From Hyphodiscus hymeniophilus (taxonomy: Eukaryota > Ascomycota > Leotiomycetes > Helotiales > Hyphodiscaceae): a stretch of DNA of 64,000 nucleotides. The stretch is taken from contig VNKQ01000005.1 in assembly GCA_016508695.1 (NCBI GenBank), positions 1,860,001 through 1,924,000 on the forward strand, read 5' to 3'. Of this stretch, positions 22,839 to 33,805 are shown in pieces. The notes beneath the pieces were generated by a model. It saw nothing but the letters and a program-made list of their open reading frames with translations. It did not search any database and was not told the DNA's origin. Each line of letters begins with the position of its first letter. The stretch's first letter is position 1. The translations under genes were made by a program, and so were the position numbers.

Positions 22839-24632
22839 ATGGGAAGCACAGAGAAGCTAGGCCGTCAACTTGACGTTCTCATTGTTGGAGGAGGCCCCGT
22901 TGGTACCTCAATTTTATCCCAATCTTTTTCGAATTCTTTTTAACCCCTTTCAGGTCTCATAACAGCGTTCCAGTTGGCTAAATTCGGTCACTCCAAATCC
23001 ATAGCCATAATCGAAAAGCACCCCAAATCCTCCCAAGATCAATATGGTCGAGCAATTACTCTCTACCCTCGCTCTTCTGAGATGCTCGATCAATTAGGTC
23101 TTGCAGATGAATTGGCACAGGAGTGCTTTGCTTGTCGGAGCACAGTCAGCTATGATAAAGATGGGAATGAGGTCCAGGGCAGAGGATGGGCTTTCATGGA
23201 GAACATGAAAGATACGCAGTGGGATTTTGCGTTGGTTCTGAGGCAGAAATATCAGGAGGAGATATTCAGAAGGAGATTGAAGGAACTTGGTGTTAGTTTG
23301 GAGGCGCCGATTGAGTTGATTGACGTTCAAATTAGTGAGACGATGCCAGAAGATGGGCACCGGATTACGGCTGTATTAAAGAATCGGAACACGGGGGTGG
23401 AAGAGACGGTGAAGTGCAAGTATTTGGTCGGCGCTGATGGCGGACGAAGCTTTGTGAGGAGGCAGCTCAATGTGCCATTTGATGGAAGTACGAGCGAAGA
23501 CAAGTGGGTAAGAATCGATGGTATTATTGAGACGGACATGCCAAAAACGAGAGTGTACGGCGCGATTGAGTCACCCACGCACGGCAACGTACTATGGGCA
23601 GCACTTGACCATGGTGCCACAAGGATAGGCTTTGCATTTACTGCTGAAAGACAGAGAGCGTATCCTGAGTTCAACGAGGCAGCAGCTGTAACCGAGGCAA
23701 TAGCTTCTGTGAAGCCATTCAGTCTCAAGTTCAAGCAAGTCGACTGGTTCACAGTCTACTCTGTTGGTCAAAGGGTAGCGAGGAGATTTTTCACCCAAGA
23801 CTGTGTTTTCCTCGCGGGAGATTCCTGCCATACGCACAGTTCTGGAGCCGCCCAGGGAATGAATACCGGTTTGCACGATGCCTGTAATCTAGGCTGGAAG
23901 CTATCGATGGTTCTCCATGGCCTCGCCCAACCCTCACTTCTTTATACCTACGAGGCGGAGCGGTTGCCTAATGTTCAAAAGCTCATCAACTATGACAAAG
24001 ATATCTCGAGACTCATGACGATGCAACTACCAATTGGATGGAAAGGGGATCCAAATATCGATCCTAATGAGGTATTGGGTACCGTAATGGAAGAGGCATC
24101 GACTTTCACATCCGGGTTGAGCATTGCGTTTGAAACCAACAAGATAAACGTAAAGGGATCCTTTGTTGCAACCTCAGATCCAGCTCCAGTATCACCTGGG
24201 CAGCGTGGGCCGGATGTTTGGCTTCAGAAGCCTGGCACGATGGAGTCCACCAGACTGCATGTGCAGACTCCAAATGTGGCAAGATTCTACATCATTGTGT
24301 TCGCAGGAGAACCTGAGCATACTACTCCCGATCTGAAGGCTTTCTCACAGGCAATTGAAGCTTCCAAAACTCTTTCAAACGACGCACTACCAATATCCTG
24401 GCTAGTCATTCCAGCAAAAAGCGGTCCATCAGCATTTGAGCTTCTCGGTGTCGCGCCTTTGGGAAGGGTTTTCTATGATGAGAAGCAGACCGCTCATTTG
24501 AGATATGGAGTTGATTCCAAGGCAGGAGGTGTCTTTGTACTGCGACCAGACGGATGGATTGCTACAGCCGCTAAGTTGCAGGTCAGCTCTGTTGTGGAGC
24601 TGGAGGATTACTTCAAAGGAATCTTTCAATAG
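22839..24632 (+). CDS. FAD-dependent aromatic monooxygenase (phenol hydroxylase-like)
   Basis: A class A flavoprotein monooxygenase expected to hydroxylate a phenolic ring using NAD(P)H and O2. Exons 22839-22902 and 22954-24632 give 580 aa. The Rossmann dinucleotide motif is VLIVGGGPVGLITA at about residues 13-26, with E of IIEKHP binding ribose. The second FAD motifs are YLVGADGGRSFVR and VFLAGDSCHTHSSGAAQGMN. The C-terminal 150 residues look like the thioredoxin-like domain of phenol 2-monooxygenase. There is no signal peptide. It is the last gene of a co-directional block with a CYP504-like P450 and two ureide hydrolases. Alternatives in the same family are 3-hydroxyphenylpropionate or pentachlorophenol hydroxylase-like enzymes and secondary-metabolite hydroxylases. 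Confidence 0.88.
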
Positions 24633-25873
24633 TAGACGATTGATTCAAAGTCCCTTCTTCCCGGTGATATCATTACGCTAATGGAAATACAAAGAGTGCG
24701 CTCAAGGTATCATAACCATGACAGTGTATCTATCGCTTGGCTGATTCTGTTGAAGACTTGAAGTTGCTGACCTCATGTATGAAGCTAATGAAGGCACTTT
24801 CAAAACCCTTCCACGGCTTGCCATCTCAACGGATATTTCATAATAAATAGCCATTCTTTCACCCCGGATCGACTCTCGAGCCTTCGGTCCCTTTTCAATT
24901 CATCGGATGGCTGAGTCTCACTGATAAGTTGGCGAAAGACTTATGAAAGTTACACTTGAATTTGGCGAAGGAGTTCGCAAGCTTCCAATTACCGGCTTGA
25001 TTCCCTAGGTAGACTTCCTTGTCAGAAGACTTCATGAAAGAGCTTTTGCTTACCATACTGCGCTGTTCTGTGGGTGGCTTCACTGTATAACATTTCACGG
25101 TGGATGAAAGTTGTGGACCATTATCCGTGGGCGTTGTCTACAAAAGAAGTTGATTGTGGGCAACTAAGAGTAGGCAAGGCTGTCGAGGGAAATGTCTGTT
25201 GAGCAACGAAACCTCATTGTTTAGAATCAATTTGGGGCTCAGATGCGTTGGGTAATACATCATCGTCCCCATAGAGCTCGTAGCAACCAGATATTCTTAA
25301 TGCTCAAATAGTGTACAACATTTTGATCTGGGGTTCTTGAGTGCTTGTCAATATCCCCTTTGCCAAAGTCGCTCTGGATTCGTGGCTTCTGGACAGTGGA
25401 GACTTCCAAAAGGCTGATAGAATAGTAAAGCTGAGGTCATAACGCTAGTTTATGACCTTTCAGATCAGGTACAGCGTATGATGACTTTGGATATCTTGTG
25501 GTATGTCATGCAAGACCAGTTGAGAGTCCTGACGAGCACTAGACAGCCAAAACTGGTCTAGTGGATTTTGATACCAAGAAAGTAAACAACTCACTTAAAC
25601 CAGCACAACATTCAACATACAAGACCAAAACCACAACATTACACTTTGCAAGCAACTGTTTGTTTTCTTTTGCACACAATTCATAGCGCGAGGACGTCTT
25701 CTCGACAATTCGACGCTTGTCCCAATATCGTAAGGCCTTTTCTGCAAGCGAGCGTGCACGACCCTTTTCTCAACCGGCGCACTCTCTTCGAAATGCCTCG
25801 AGCACGAAACTATTTAGCTCCCCAAGACCCCATCCTCTTCAAACTCACCTGCGTTTCCGTACAACTTCACGCA
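24633..25873. other. Intergenic, right boundary of the accessory block and eIF3m leader
   Basis: About 1.2 kb without a recognisable gene. The last 300 bases are CA-rich and pyrimidine-rich and read like a fungal leader. An in-frame open extension with ATGs at 25646 and 25793 runs into eIF3m, but it lies upstream of the conserved start and has no conserved sequence. Confidence 0.4.
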
Positions 25874-27210
25874 ATGGCGCGCACTACTCAGCATGTCTTC
25901 ATCGATGGTACCTTTGCCGACCTCTCCCAGGAGTTGGCCGACTATCTCAACATCGGTTCCGAAGTTACACCCCTCCTCGAACAAAACAAGAAAGATGATG
26001 TCCTCAAGAAACTCGTCACTGCTTCGATTGCCCTGAACGCGACCCCCGAGAAAGAGTTCACTGCTGCATACAATCTTCTGGTCTACCTGGTTATCCAGTC
26101 CCCAAGTGTCAATATCTTCCTTCCCAAGATTTGCGACAATCTCTCAAGACCAATCACCTCCTCTCCTCAGAACGGCCCCGGCCTCGCACTTAACGTCCTT
26201 ACCACCGTCTTCAACCTCCTCGCGCCCGATAATGAAGTTCGCTTCAATGTCTTCCAGGCAGTCCTCCGACTCATCAAGGCCAATGGTTTGTACGAGACGT
26301 TGCGATCACAGCTCAAGAACTTAGATGCTTGGGTTCAGGAGTGGGAATTGGACGAGGAAGATCAGCGCAAGCTCTTTGGAATGGTAGCAGATGTAGCAGA
26401 TGATGCCGGTGAAGAAGAGTGAGTCTTACTCAAATGACGTCTTCCCCACCTTACTGACATGTGCCCCACAACAGAGAGGCCTACGAATTCATCCTCAAAG
26501 CCCTCCGAACATTTGATCCCAAGGATAAGGAGATCTCTTCAGAAGAAGCTCAAACATTGTCCCTCCGAGCTCTCAAGGCTGCCCTTCTCTCTCCCACCCA
26601 CTACGACTTCCATGATCTTACCTCCCTCCCCGCCATACAGGCTCTTAGCGATTCCCACCCCACCCACTCCGAACTTCTTGATATCTTCTCTGAGAAAGAC
26701 CTTGAAGACTACACCGACTTTCGTGATGAGAATGAGAACTTCCTCGAGGAGCAAGATTTGGACAACAGCAAGCTACATCGTAAGATGCGTTTGTTGACTA
26801 TGGCAAGTCTGTGTGCCAGCACCAACAGCAAGGAGATTCCGTACAAGCTCATCGCCAAGGCCCTGCAGATTCCCTCCGAGGATGTTGAGATGTGGGTCAT
26901 TGATGTCATTCGCGCTGGATTGGTAGAGGGCAAGCTTTCACAACAGAAGCAAATGTTCCTGGTTCATCGAACTACATATCGTGTCTTCGGTGAGAAGCAG
27001 TGGCGTGAGATTGCGACGAGACTTGACCAATGGAAGGAGAGTTTGAAGGTCGTCAAGGAGGTCATCAGTAGAGAGAGACAGCAGGCGGAGGCCCAGAAGG
27101 AGCGTGAGATGCACGAAGCGGACCGCAAGTTAGCTGGTGCCTCAGGCATGGGTGCTGGACGTCGGACTGGTGGAAACCGAGACAATATGGTGGAGATGGG
27201 CACTGACTAA
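25874..27210 (+). CDS. Eukaryotic translation initiation factor 3 subunit M
   Basis: A PCI-domain subunit of eIF3 that takes part in 43S pre-initiation complex assembly in the cytoplasm. Exons 25874-26418 and 26475-27210 give 426 aa. The conserved N-terminus MARTTQHVFIDGTFADLSQE fixes the start at 25874. HEAT-like helices follow (LVIQSPSVNIFLPKICDNL, NEVRFNVFQAVLRLI). The PCI/winged-helix part spans about residues 210-370, including IPYKLIAKALQIPSEDVEMW. The C-terminal tail is a charged coiled coil (ERQQAEAQKEREMHEADR). The frame also stays open 76 codons upstream to 25646, but that extension is not conserved and I treat it as leader. The 3' end converges with the UMP kinase at 27561. Confidence 0.95.
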
Positions 27211-27560
27211 AGGACCGAGGGCGGAATTCATAGCGATTCTTCTTTGCTGGATTTCTAAAAGTCGTTTCTCAATCATGGCATGGCGTTCTTAGACGATTGA
27301 TTGTACATTGGTCATACAGCATCTGGGACGATGCAGGGATATTACGGCTTCATTATTGAAGACATCAGCGCGCTCCTAAGGGATCACAGCTCAATATAAT
27401 GCGTTGAACTTGAGGGTCTCCAAATTGTGAGCCCAATGCTGAGAGATTGAAGAGCAATGAACAAGCTTATTATTCTACATTAATGAAACAGTGAAGACCA
27501 AATGTTTACATCCCACACCTTTATATCCCAGCCATACAATTAACACATCGATCGTACAAT
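27211..27560. other. Convergent intergenic region, eIF3m and UMP kinase
   Basis: About 350 bases between two convergent stop codons. It is AT-rich with no frame of note, and presumably holds both polyadenylation regions. Confidence 0.4.
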
Positions 27561-28630
27561 CTAAAAGTCTTTTCCTAGCCTCTGTTCCAGCTTCTCTTTC
27601 GTTTCCTTATACACCTCGTCTGGTGACTTCGTGGCGATAACTTGGACTACTTGGTTTTTCTTCCGGAAGTAATCCACAACGGGCATGCTCGTATCCACAA
27701 AGACCTTAAATCTCTTCTTGATACTCTCCTCGTTATCGTCCGTCCTCCCACTAGTCTTGCCCCTCTTCAACAGCCGCTTCTGCATCTCCTCCTCCGGGCA
27801 GTCAAAGAATAGCACAAACTTGCTCGGCACAACAGTCTCCTCGAACTTCAGCGCCTGGTCCATCTTCCTTGGGAACCCATCAATAAGAAATTTCCCCTTA
27901 CCACCCGCCTGCTTCACTACATCTGTCATAGCGTTCTCCAGCAGCTGGACTGTGACTTCCATGGGCACGATCTTGCCATCCTTGATGTAGTCTTTGATGA
28001 GTTGGCCAAATTCGGAATCAGGACGATCTTGCTCGGCGCGCAAGAGGTCACCGGCAGAGAGATGAGTGAAGTTGTAGTCCCGCACGAGATTGGCGCATTG
28101 TGTCCCCTTTCCTGCTCCTGGGCCGCCGAGGACGAAGAGGACGGTCACTTTCGAAGGAGAGAATACTGGGACGTCTTTCTTGGGAGCAGCAATTTGTTCT
28201 GTAGTTGGAGGCATATCTGAATTTGCAGATGGTTGTCAGTAAAGGTCGAATATATACAATCAGAGAGAAATTGAATGACGAGGAGCTTGACTTGAAATGT
28301 TGGTTCTTAAAGCGGCTCTCGAATTGAGCTCATGACAGCTTCCACGAAAGACCACATGCGCTACTAGAGGAACAATTGAGACGTACCAGTTCGACTATTG
28401 ACCATTAAAGCATAAGCACCAGATCCCGCAAGAGTTATGGCAATGAAAGGCCAGACTTTGAATGGGCTCTGTCCAGGCTTGGGATTCGGGCCACTCTCTC
28501 CTGTCGCGTATGTTCGTCGAGCTGGTGTTTTGGGGAATTGAGGATGGAATGCTCGAGGAATGGAACTCTGTTCTTTGAGGAAGGAATATTGGGGTTGGCA
28601 CACCCGCCGGGAGAGAAATCTGTGTGCCAT
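27561..28630 (-). CDS. URA6: UMP/CMP kinase (uridylate kinase) with N-terminal targeting exon
   Basis: This enzyme phosphorylates UMP and CMP (and to some extent AMP) with ATP, in pyrimidine nucleotide synthesis. Exons 28630-28387 and 28216-27561 give 299 aa. The kinase core has the P-loop GGPGAGKGTQ near residue 112, the NMP-binding SAGDLLRAE, FLIDGFPRKMDQA and the LID region KRGKTSGRTDDNEES. Exon 1 adds about 81 residues that the 204-aa cytosolic yeast Ura6 does not have. It begins with an Arg/Ser-rich, acid-poor presequence (MAHRFLSRRVCQPQYSFLK) ending near ARRTYATGE. A hydrophobic segment, VWPFIAITLAGSGAYALMV, follows. This predicts a mitochondrial, membrane-anchored form. Exon 2 opens with its own ATG (MPPTTEQ) two bases after the splice site, which could start a 217-aa cytosolic form. 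Kinase identity is certain; the double localisation is inference. Confidence 0.93.
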
Positions 28631-29150
28631 AGTGTATTGAAGATTCGGCGTGTCAAGTTTCTTGGACGGGCTTGAGGAAAGGAAAATAGTCGTGCCGCCT
28701 CTACCCCGGGCGTCTTTATATTTGAACACCATATTAAGCCTATTTGCACCCCGGTGCACAATCCATTTCGCTCAAACAATTTTAGTGACAGAATTGTCTT
28801 TGAACTCGGGCTAGGTTGTACGGATGGGCCCTGTAGTTTGAACGCTGGATCCTGGTCTTCTCTCGTAGGATTCAAATTTGCACTTACAACTCTTACCTAA
28901 ATTCACTTCAAACCCCTAAAAATGAATGGAGGTGTCATGTATCAGATATGACAAACAACATGGCTTTGGAACCCTCACGGTACAATCAGGATAGAAATCT
29001 CGCTTTCAACTCTGGGCATATGCATTAGAACTGCTCTGATACACTGCTCCTCACTATGCTTTAAATTCTCCTACCCAAGAGCAATACTTTGTTTTCCCGC
29101 TCCTCGCTCTACCCAAATCAATTCCTAGTTCCAAAAGATTGGCTCTAGTA
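28631..29150. other. Intergenic, UMP kinase promoter and regulator 3' flank
   Basis: About 520 bases with no recognised gene. It contains the promoter of the minus-strand UMP kinase and the 3' end of the minus-strand transcription factor. Confidence 0.35.
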
Positions 29151-31848
29151 TCACAAGCCATAAACAATCAATCGCTGTCCACTCAGCTCCATGTCTTCAA
29201 TCCAGTCCACTGCGGAAGCATGTCCAAATACCTGCAACGCATCTCGCTGTTTCTCGTGAATTCTCTCCAGGAACTCAGCCACACTTTCAACAGTCCGGCC
29301 GTAGCTGAGCTGTCCCACGGCTCTGATCAACCTCAAGCATAGGTCCTTTTCTTGGCCATCTTTTGTTGCAATTCCAGCCATGAATAGAGGAAAGATGATG
29401 TACTGCTGATCGGACCCCTCTTTCGAAGTTACAAGATTGGCCACCTGGAAGATTTCGGCCACGCAAGCCTTTATCTTCTTTTCTGAGTCTAAAAGTGAGT
29501 CTAGTAGTTGATTTGGATACATGCTCGTATGAGCGTAAATGATGCAAGCTCGAAAGAGCGTATAGGACTGTAAACTTTGATTAGTACGGCTGCAGTCATG
29601 CAGATGATATACCTACATGATTTATACAGGCAAATACTCTCGGAGGATGAGAATCCGAGAACGGTGTCCCAAAGACGGGAAACCGTGATCGCCAAGTATC
29701 TTGTGAGTGCTCCATGTGGCGATGAAGATGTTGGAGTCGAGCTCGTCTATGGACCTGAAATCCTGGATCTGGGGCCGACTGCTTTTGCCTTTGATCTTCT
29801 TTTCTGAGATCTCGGGCCACCTTTCCAACTTCAAATGCAAGCATCATAACCTGCTGGTTCAAATCGAGAATTGCTGTAAGGAAGGGTTGGTCTTCGGTAT
29901 ACGGAACAGGAGACTGGCCATGCGATAATTGTGGAACACATTTATCAGGCGGTGGAATCCTAAATATCAGGAAATCAGTACTTGCTTCGTCCCTGCGTCG
30001 CTATAGGACTACTGCTCCGAAGAGGAAGTGAATCATGAGACGCCGTATGAATTGTGCTCAAAGATGACAATCACTCCGAGAATTTGAGCGTTTAAGAGCG
30101 ATCAGGATCTTAAGAGTAGATCAATTATACGGTTTGTCTTCTCTGCTCACTTACATGTTCTGCATTAGTAGAGAGTCAACGAATGCTCCTGTGCCATTGG
30201 AACTCAGGAGGGCATAGACATCAATCGAGCAGATAGTCCAAACAATAAAATCGTATGTCTCGATGCCATAGGCTTGTCGACGAAGGGCAATAATCCTTTT
30301 CAGCTGATCACTGTGGTGCTGCCACATATTCTCTCCATACCCGACAGCTGCGATCTCGTATAACAGAAGAATGAAGTGCGTGAAAAAAGCGCCATCAGAG
30401 TAGGAATCTCTTGGACTCTGAAGGGTCATCTTTAATGCCGGAATAACAGACTGATAATGCTCGAGAGCTTGGGAACTGCGGATACCATGCCGATTTGAGA
30501 TGTCAAGGGCAGCAAGTGCCATCATCGCATGAAAGAGGGGCGGGTACGTCCTGGCCGCCGTCTCGAACAAGTCTTCATCGTCGTTCAACCGTGCGTGAAT
30601 GATTCGTGGTGAGATTGCAGCCCGGTAATGTTGCAACAACTGATGGTCTCTTCCCCCGCGGCGGGCCGTATCCAGCAATGACGTGCTTGGGTCTATTGGG
30701 ATCCGAATGTTCGACGGCAACGATTGTTTGGCGTGGGAAAGGGGGAAATGAGCTGGCGAGAATGATCGTGTGAAGACGCTTCGAGGAGCCTCGTCGAAAG
30801 TTTCCAAAAAAATGATATTAGGGTCTCCAGTACCATCAGCAAGCGATGCATTCTTTTCATGTAGATCAGGATCTGAGTGTATCAAGCCGGAAATGGACAC
30901 TGTAGCTTCATCTCGATATTCAGGCAGGGAAGTGAAGCTCCTAGGGTTTGCGATGACATGATATGTCCCCGGATTTTGAAGTTCCGCTAAAGTAAAGGTG
31001 AGTGAGTCATTCATTTACAAATAAGACTGTGGAGAAGTCTTCTCCCAAGACCTATCTCAACAGTCACTACTGCCGGAATAGACCCAGTTACAAGAATATA
31101 GGCTCCCCAAAACCTACCCTTTCTTTCCCGATCTTCATCTGTTATTAATGCTGCGAAAGGTGGTAACAGATCTTCCAAGGATTGGTCTCGAACGGAAATA
31201 ATTTCAGATGCGTCCGCTGTGAAGGGCTCAGTTTCATACTCCAATGACTTTCTGAGTCTTACCTACGATCCCAAACAGAACCTATGGTCGAGACTTCTTC
31301 ATTCATGCGCTCCATAACTCTAGGTGTGTCGTCCCGAAAAGACAGTCGAGGATTATAGTCACTGTAGAGTGATGGTTTGAGTTGGGTTCATCTTCGAATC
31401 CCGTTATTCACTCACCACTCATGCCCAAGTCGAAGGCACTGCTTGAAAGTTGTCAGCAATATTATCACCAGGTCTATGTCAGGTGGATACAAGACATACC
31501 ATACACGTAGGACGTTCTTCTGTGCATTTGACTTCTGGTGGGATATGTCAGTAGAGCAAGGAATCAGAGTAGTCGAGGCCAGTACTTCGAGTTCTGCATG
31601 TCCTGAAAGTCTTGTGAGCGGGTCGCCTCTTGTTAAGTGAACATGGGCTGCTCTCACCAGCACCCATTTGTTGACCGAGGAGGCAATCGACTGCGTCGTG
31701 AGGGGGCTAAGGCGTCTGGAGCTGCAGAAGTTGCTGGGGAGTCGGTTGAGGACCTCTCCTCTCGAGGTGCTATAGCTCGTAATTGAGCTGGGATAGCAGA
31801 CTTACGCTGACTTTGCATTTGAGTAAATGGTCGAGTATCATCGACCAT
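29151..31848 (-). CDS. Zn2Cys6 fungal transcription factor (Fungal_trans_2 type), frame broken by an 11-nt segment
   Basis: A predicted nuclear DNA-binding regulator. Nine exons fit on the minus strand: 31848-31658, 31602-31586, 31534-31500, 31441-31416, 31361-31263, 31251-31118, 30986-30155, 29959-29617 and 29567-29151. They total 697 aa if the 11 bases 31252-31262 are left out. The binuclear zinc cluster is complete (C63, C66, C73, C80, C83, C90; CX2CX6CX6CX2CX6C) but spread over the first five exons, one of them only 17 nt. The motif LSFRDDTPRVMERM follows, as is common in this family. The C-terminal half has the helical regulatory domain, for example PPLFHAMMALAALDI and YTLFRACIIYAHTSM. 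Between exons 5 and 6 the bases GTAAGACTCAG look like a donor fused to an acceptor; read through, they give a stop. The gene is either disrupted or its splicing is unusual. Regulatory targets are unknown, and it lies 4.5 kb from the accessory block. Confidence 0.82.
31586..31602 (-). other. 17-nt micro-exon of the Zn2Cys6 regulator
   Basis: This exon encodes only TCRTR with split codons at both ends (TG|G and A|AA). It is flanked by TTTCAG and GTACTG and by introns of 55 and 51 nt. Without it the second cysteine of the zinc cluster and the basic R-T-R-K recognition segment would be lost, so its inclusion is required by family conservation. Confidence 0.75.
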
Positions 31849-33371
31849 GACAGTGACAGCAGCTTATACAGCCGTGGATGGGTGTACAAGTATCGCACCA
31901 CTGTATTTTTAAAAGTATAAGCCGGACTAGGTCTCAAAGCCCTCTTGGTGAGTTTGCTTTCCGATAAATTAGAGCAATGCTTAAAGGCTTTTATCTAGAT
32001 ACTCTAGGTTCCTCACCGTGTCCCAAAACGACCCTGGACTTGATTAAGCCTGATGTCGAGAGTTCTGAATGTGCGAATCGCACATTTTCTTGGAGGATTC
32101 CAAGACTGAAATCTCCAGAGAGCCGCCGGCGTGGATGCAATGTCGAGAATTACAGATCGTTACGATTTCGGGAGCTACCCGAAAAGCGTCGAGAACGATG
32201 AAATAGGTCAGATCGGGCTTTGTTGGCTTGAGGATTTGAGTGCAGTGTCAAATTAAAGACGATCTCAGACTGAATTACCAATGGAGCCAAACCTCGATAG
32301 GGATCAAGCCACTGCTGAATAGGCCGGGCATTGCGGAAGATTCGTCACTGCCTTTGCTTAGCTGAGGTGATTAGACCAGATTATTGGCTACGAGCCTACG
32401 AAGGGCTGGAATTAACATCTGGATGCAGGCGGCATGCAATATAGTCTGGCAGACCATAGAGCCCTTGAATTCGGTGTTATGTATGTCTCCTGGATTGCGC
32501 CCGTTCGATGGTGACCATTAACAAGGCCGTAAACGATTCACTCCGGTGGCTCGGTAAGGAAAATGACGGGAGCTGAATTGTGGAGTATTCATGGTAGAAA
32601 CCTACCTTATTGCCTAAAAGAGCGTGCCCAGAAGAACACAGTATTAAGATCACCACCTGACCCGCTGCGTGAAGGTCCCCAGTAAGACTGCTATTCCGTT
32701 ACTGATCTCAGCGTAGGCCTTGATGAAGGAGCATCTTCGGAAATGAACTTCTCTGAAGCAACGGTGCAACACTTCCACTTCTCGAGACTTGAGGTTGTTT
32801 CTGAAAGCAATAAGCGTCGAGACGATTGGCTCAGTCTATTGCACAACTCCCAAGGTCAGGAACCATACTCATAGAAGAAGAATTGAACAATCTATGGCTC
32901 GTGTCGAATCTGCGCGTTTGCCTATGACCCCACCCTGCATACCTCAAAGAAAGAAAACTTCCAGTCAACATGATGGCTATAACGAGCCACTCACCGTCCA
33001 CCTTGGTCGAAAGAAGATTTTCAGATATGCCAGGGGGTGGGAATCCAATTGCACCGAGACTGCGTGGCGAAAGAGATAGACTTGATAGCCTTCTCTAAAG
33101 GTTGATGTTCGGCGAGGCCACTCCGCATGCGTAGTGGAATTGGATCCGCGTGCGAATGCCTACCCTGAGCCAATTGTAAAACAGTAAGGACTGGTATGTG
33201 GTGCTTGCATGGCCTCAGGAGTGTTCAGAAGAGAAGCACATGCAATAACTTAGCACCAGATTCTATTTGTCCAACCAAGGCTTTCGAATAAGACCTTGGC
33301 CGCGTAGTAGATCCGTGTAGAATCCTTCTTCAGAACCACCAAGAAGTCCTTTGACAGACTGAGATAACCAA

Positions 33372-33551
33372 ATGAACGTACAAATCTCTCAATCGTCCGA
33401 TCCACGAGTCCTTGAGATCTTCAATGCATGTCGAGCTGAGTATTCAGGGGATCCTGACCTGCAGGAACGAAATTTGAGATATCTCAGGCAGGCAATTGGC
33501 GAGTACCACCTCCATAGTGTGTCGGACATCGGCGACCGCGAGTCCCTCTAA
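33372..33551 (+). CDS. Short hypothetical ORF, 59 aa
   Basis: An ATG-initiated frame beginning MNVQISQSSDPRVLEIFNAC and ending in TAA. Its residue composition looks protein-like (charged, amphipathic, with a helix-like LQERNLRYLRQAIGEYH segment). I recognise no family, and it is shorter than the chance-ORF limit for this composition. It could be one exon of a larger decayed gene. Low confidence. Confidence 0.2.
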   Translation: MNVQISQSSDPRVLEIFNACRAEYSGDPDLQERNLRYLRQAIGEYHLHSVSDIGDRESL

Positions 33552-33780
33552 TGCTGTAACAGAACCGACAAACATCTGGTGGATGCGTTATTCCCAAAGC
33601 TGAACACAAAACCCACGATTAAAGCCGCCGCCGAAATACGAAATGAGACGTTCAGCCAATCATCTTCAGGACTGCAGGCGTGGCAGATCGGGCTGAAATT
33701 ACGTGCAGGTGGCAGGAGAAGCTTCTCTGCACGTAGTTGGCAAATGTCCCAGGGGTTCTTCCTCTGCTTCTGGAATCGTT

Positions 33781-33805
33781 GGGGAGTGGGGAGTGGGGAG
33801 GCGGG
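33781..33805 (+). other. G-rich tract with G-quadruplex pattern
   Basis: Three GGGG runs separated by AGT and then a GGG run after AGGC lie within 25 bases. This meets the common G3+N1-7 pattern for a potential quadruplex on the plus strand. It is about 490 bases upstream of the ECM29 start. Function is not shown. Confidence 0.4.

Noticed and set aside
25646..25873. A 76-residue N-terminal extension of eIF3m
   Set aside because: It is open by chance in CA-rich leader; the conserved family N-terminus begins at 25874.
31586..31640. Loss of the first zinc-cluster cysteine in the regulator
   Set aside because: It appears lost only if the acceptor AAG|AGG is used. With the acceptor TTTCAG|GACATG the segment reads GCWTCRTRK and all six cysteines are present.
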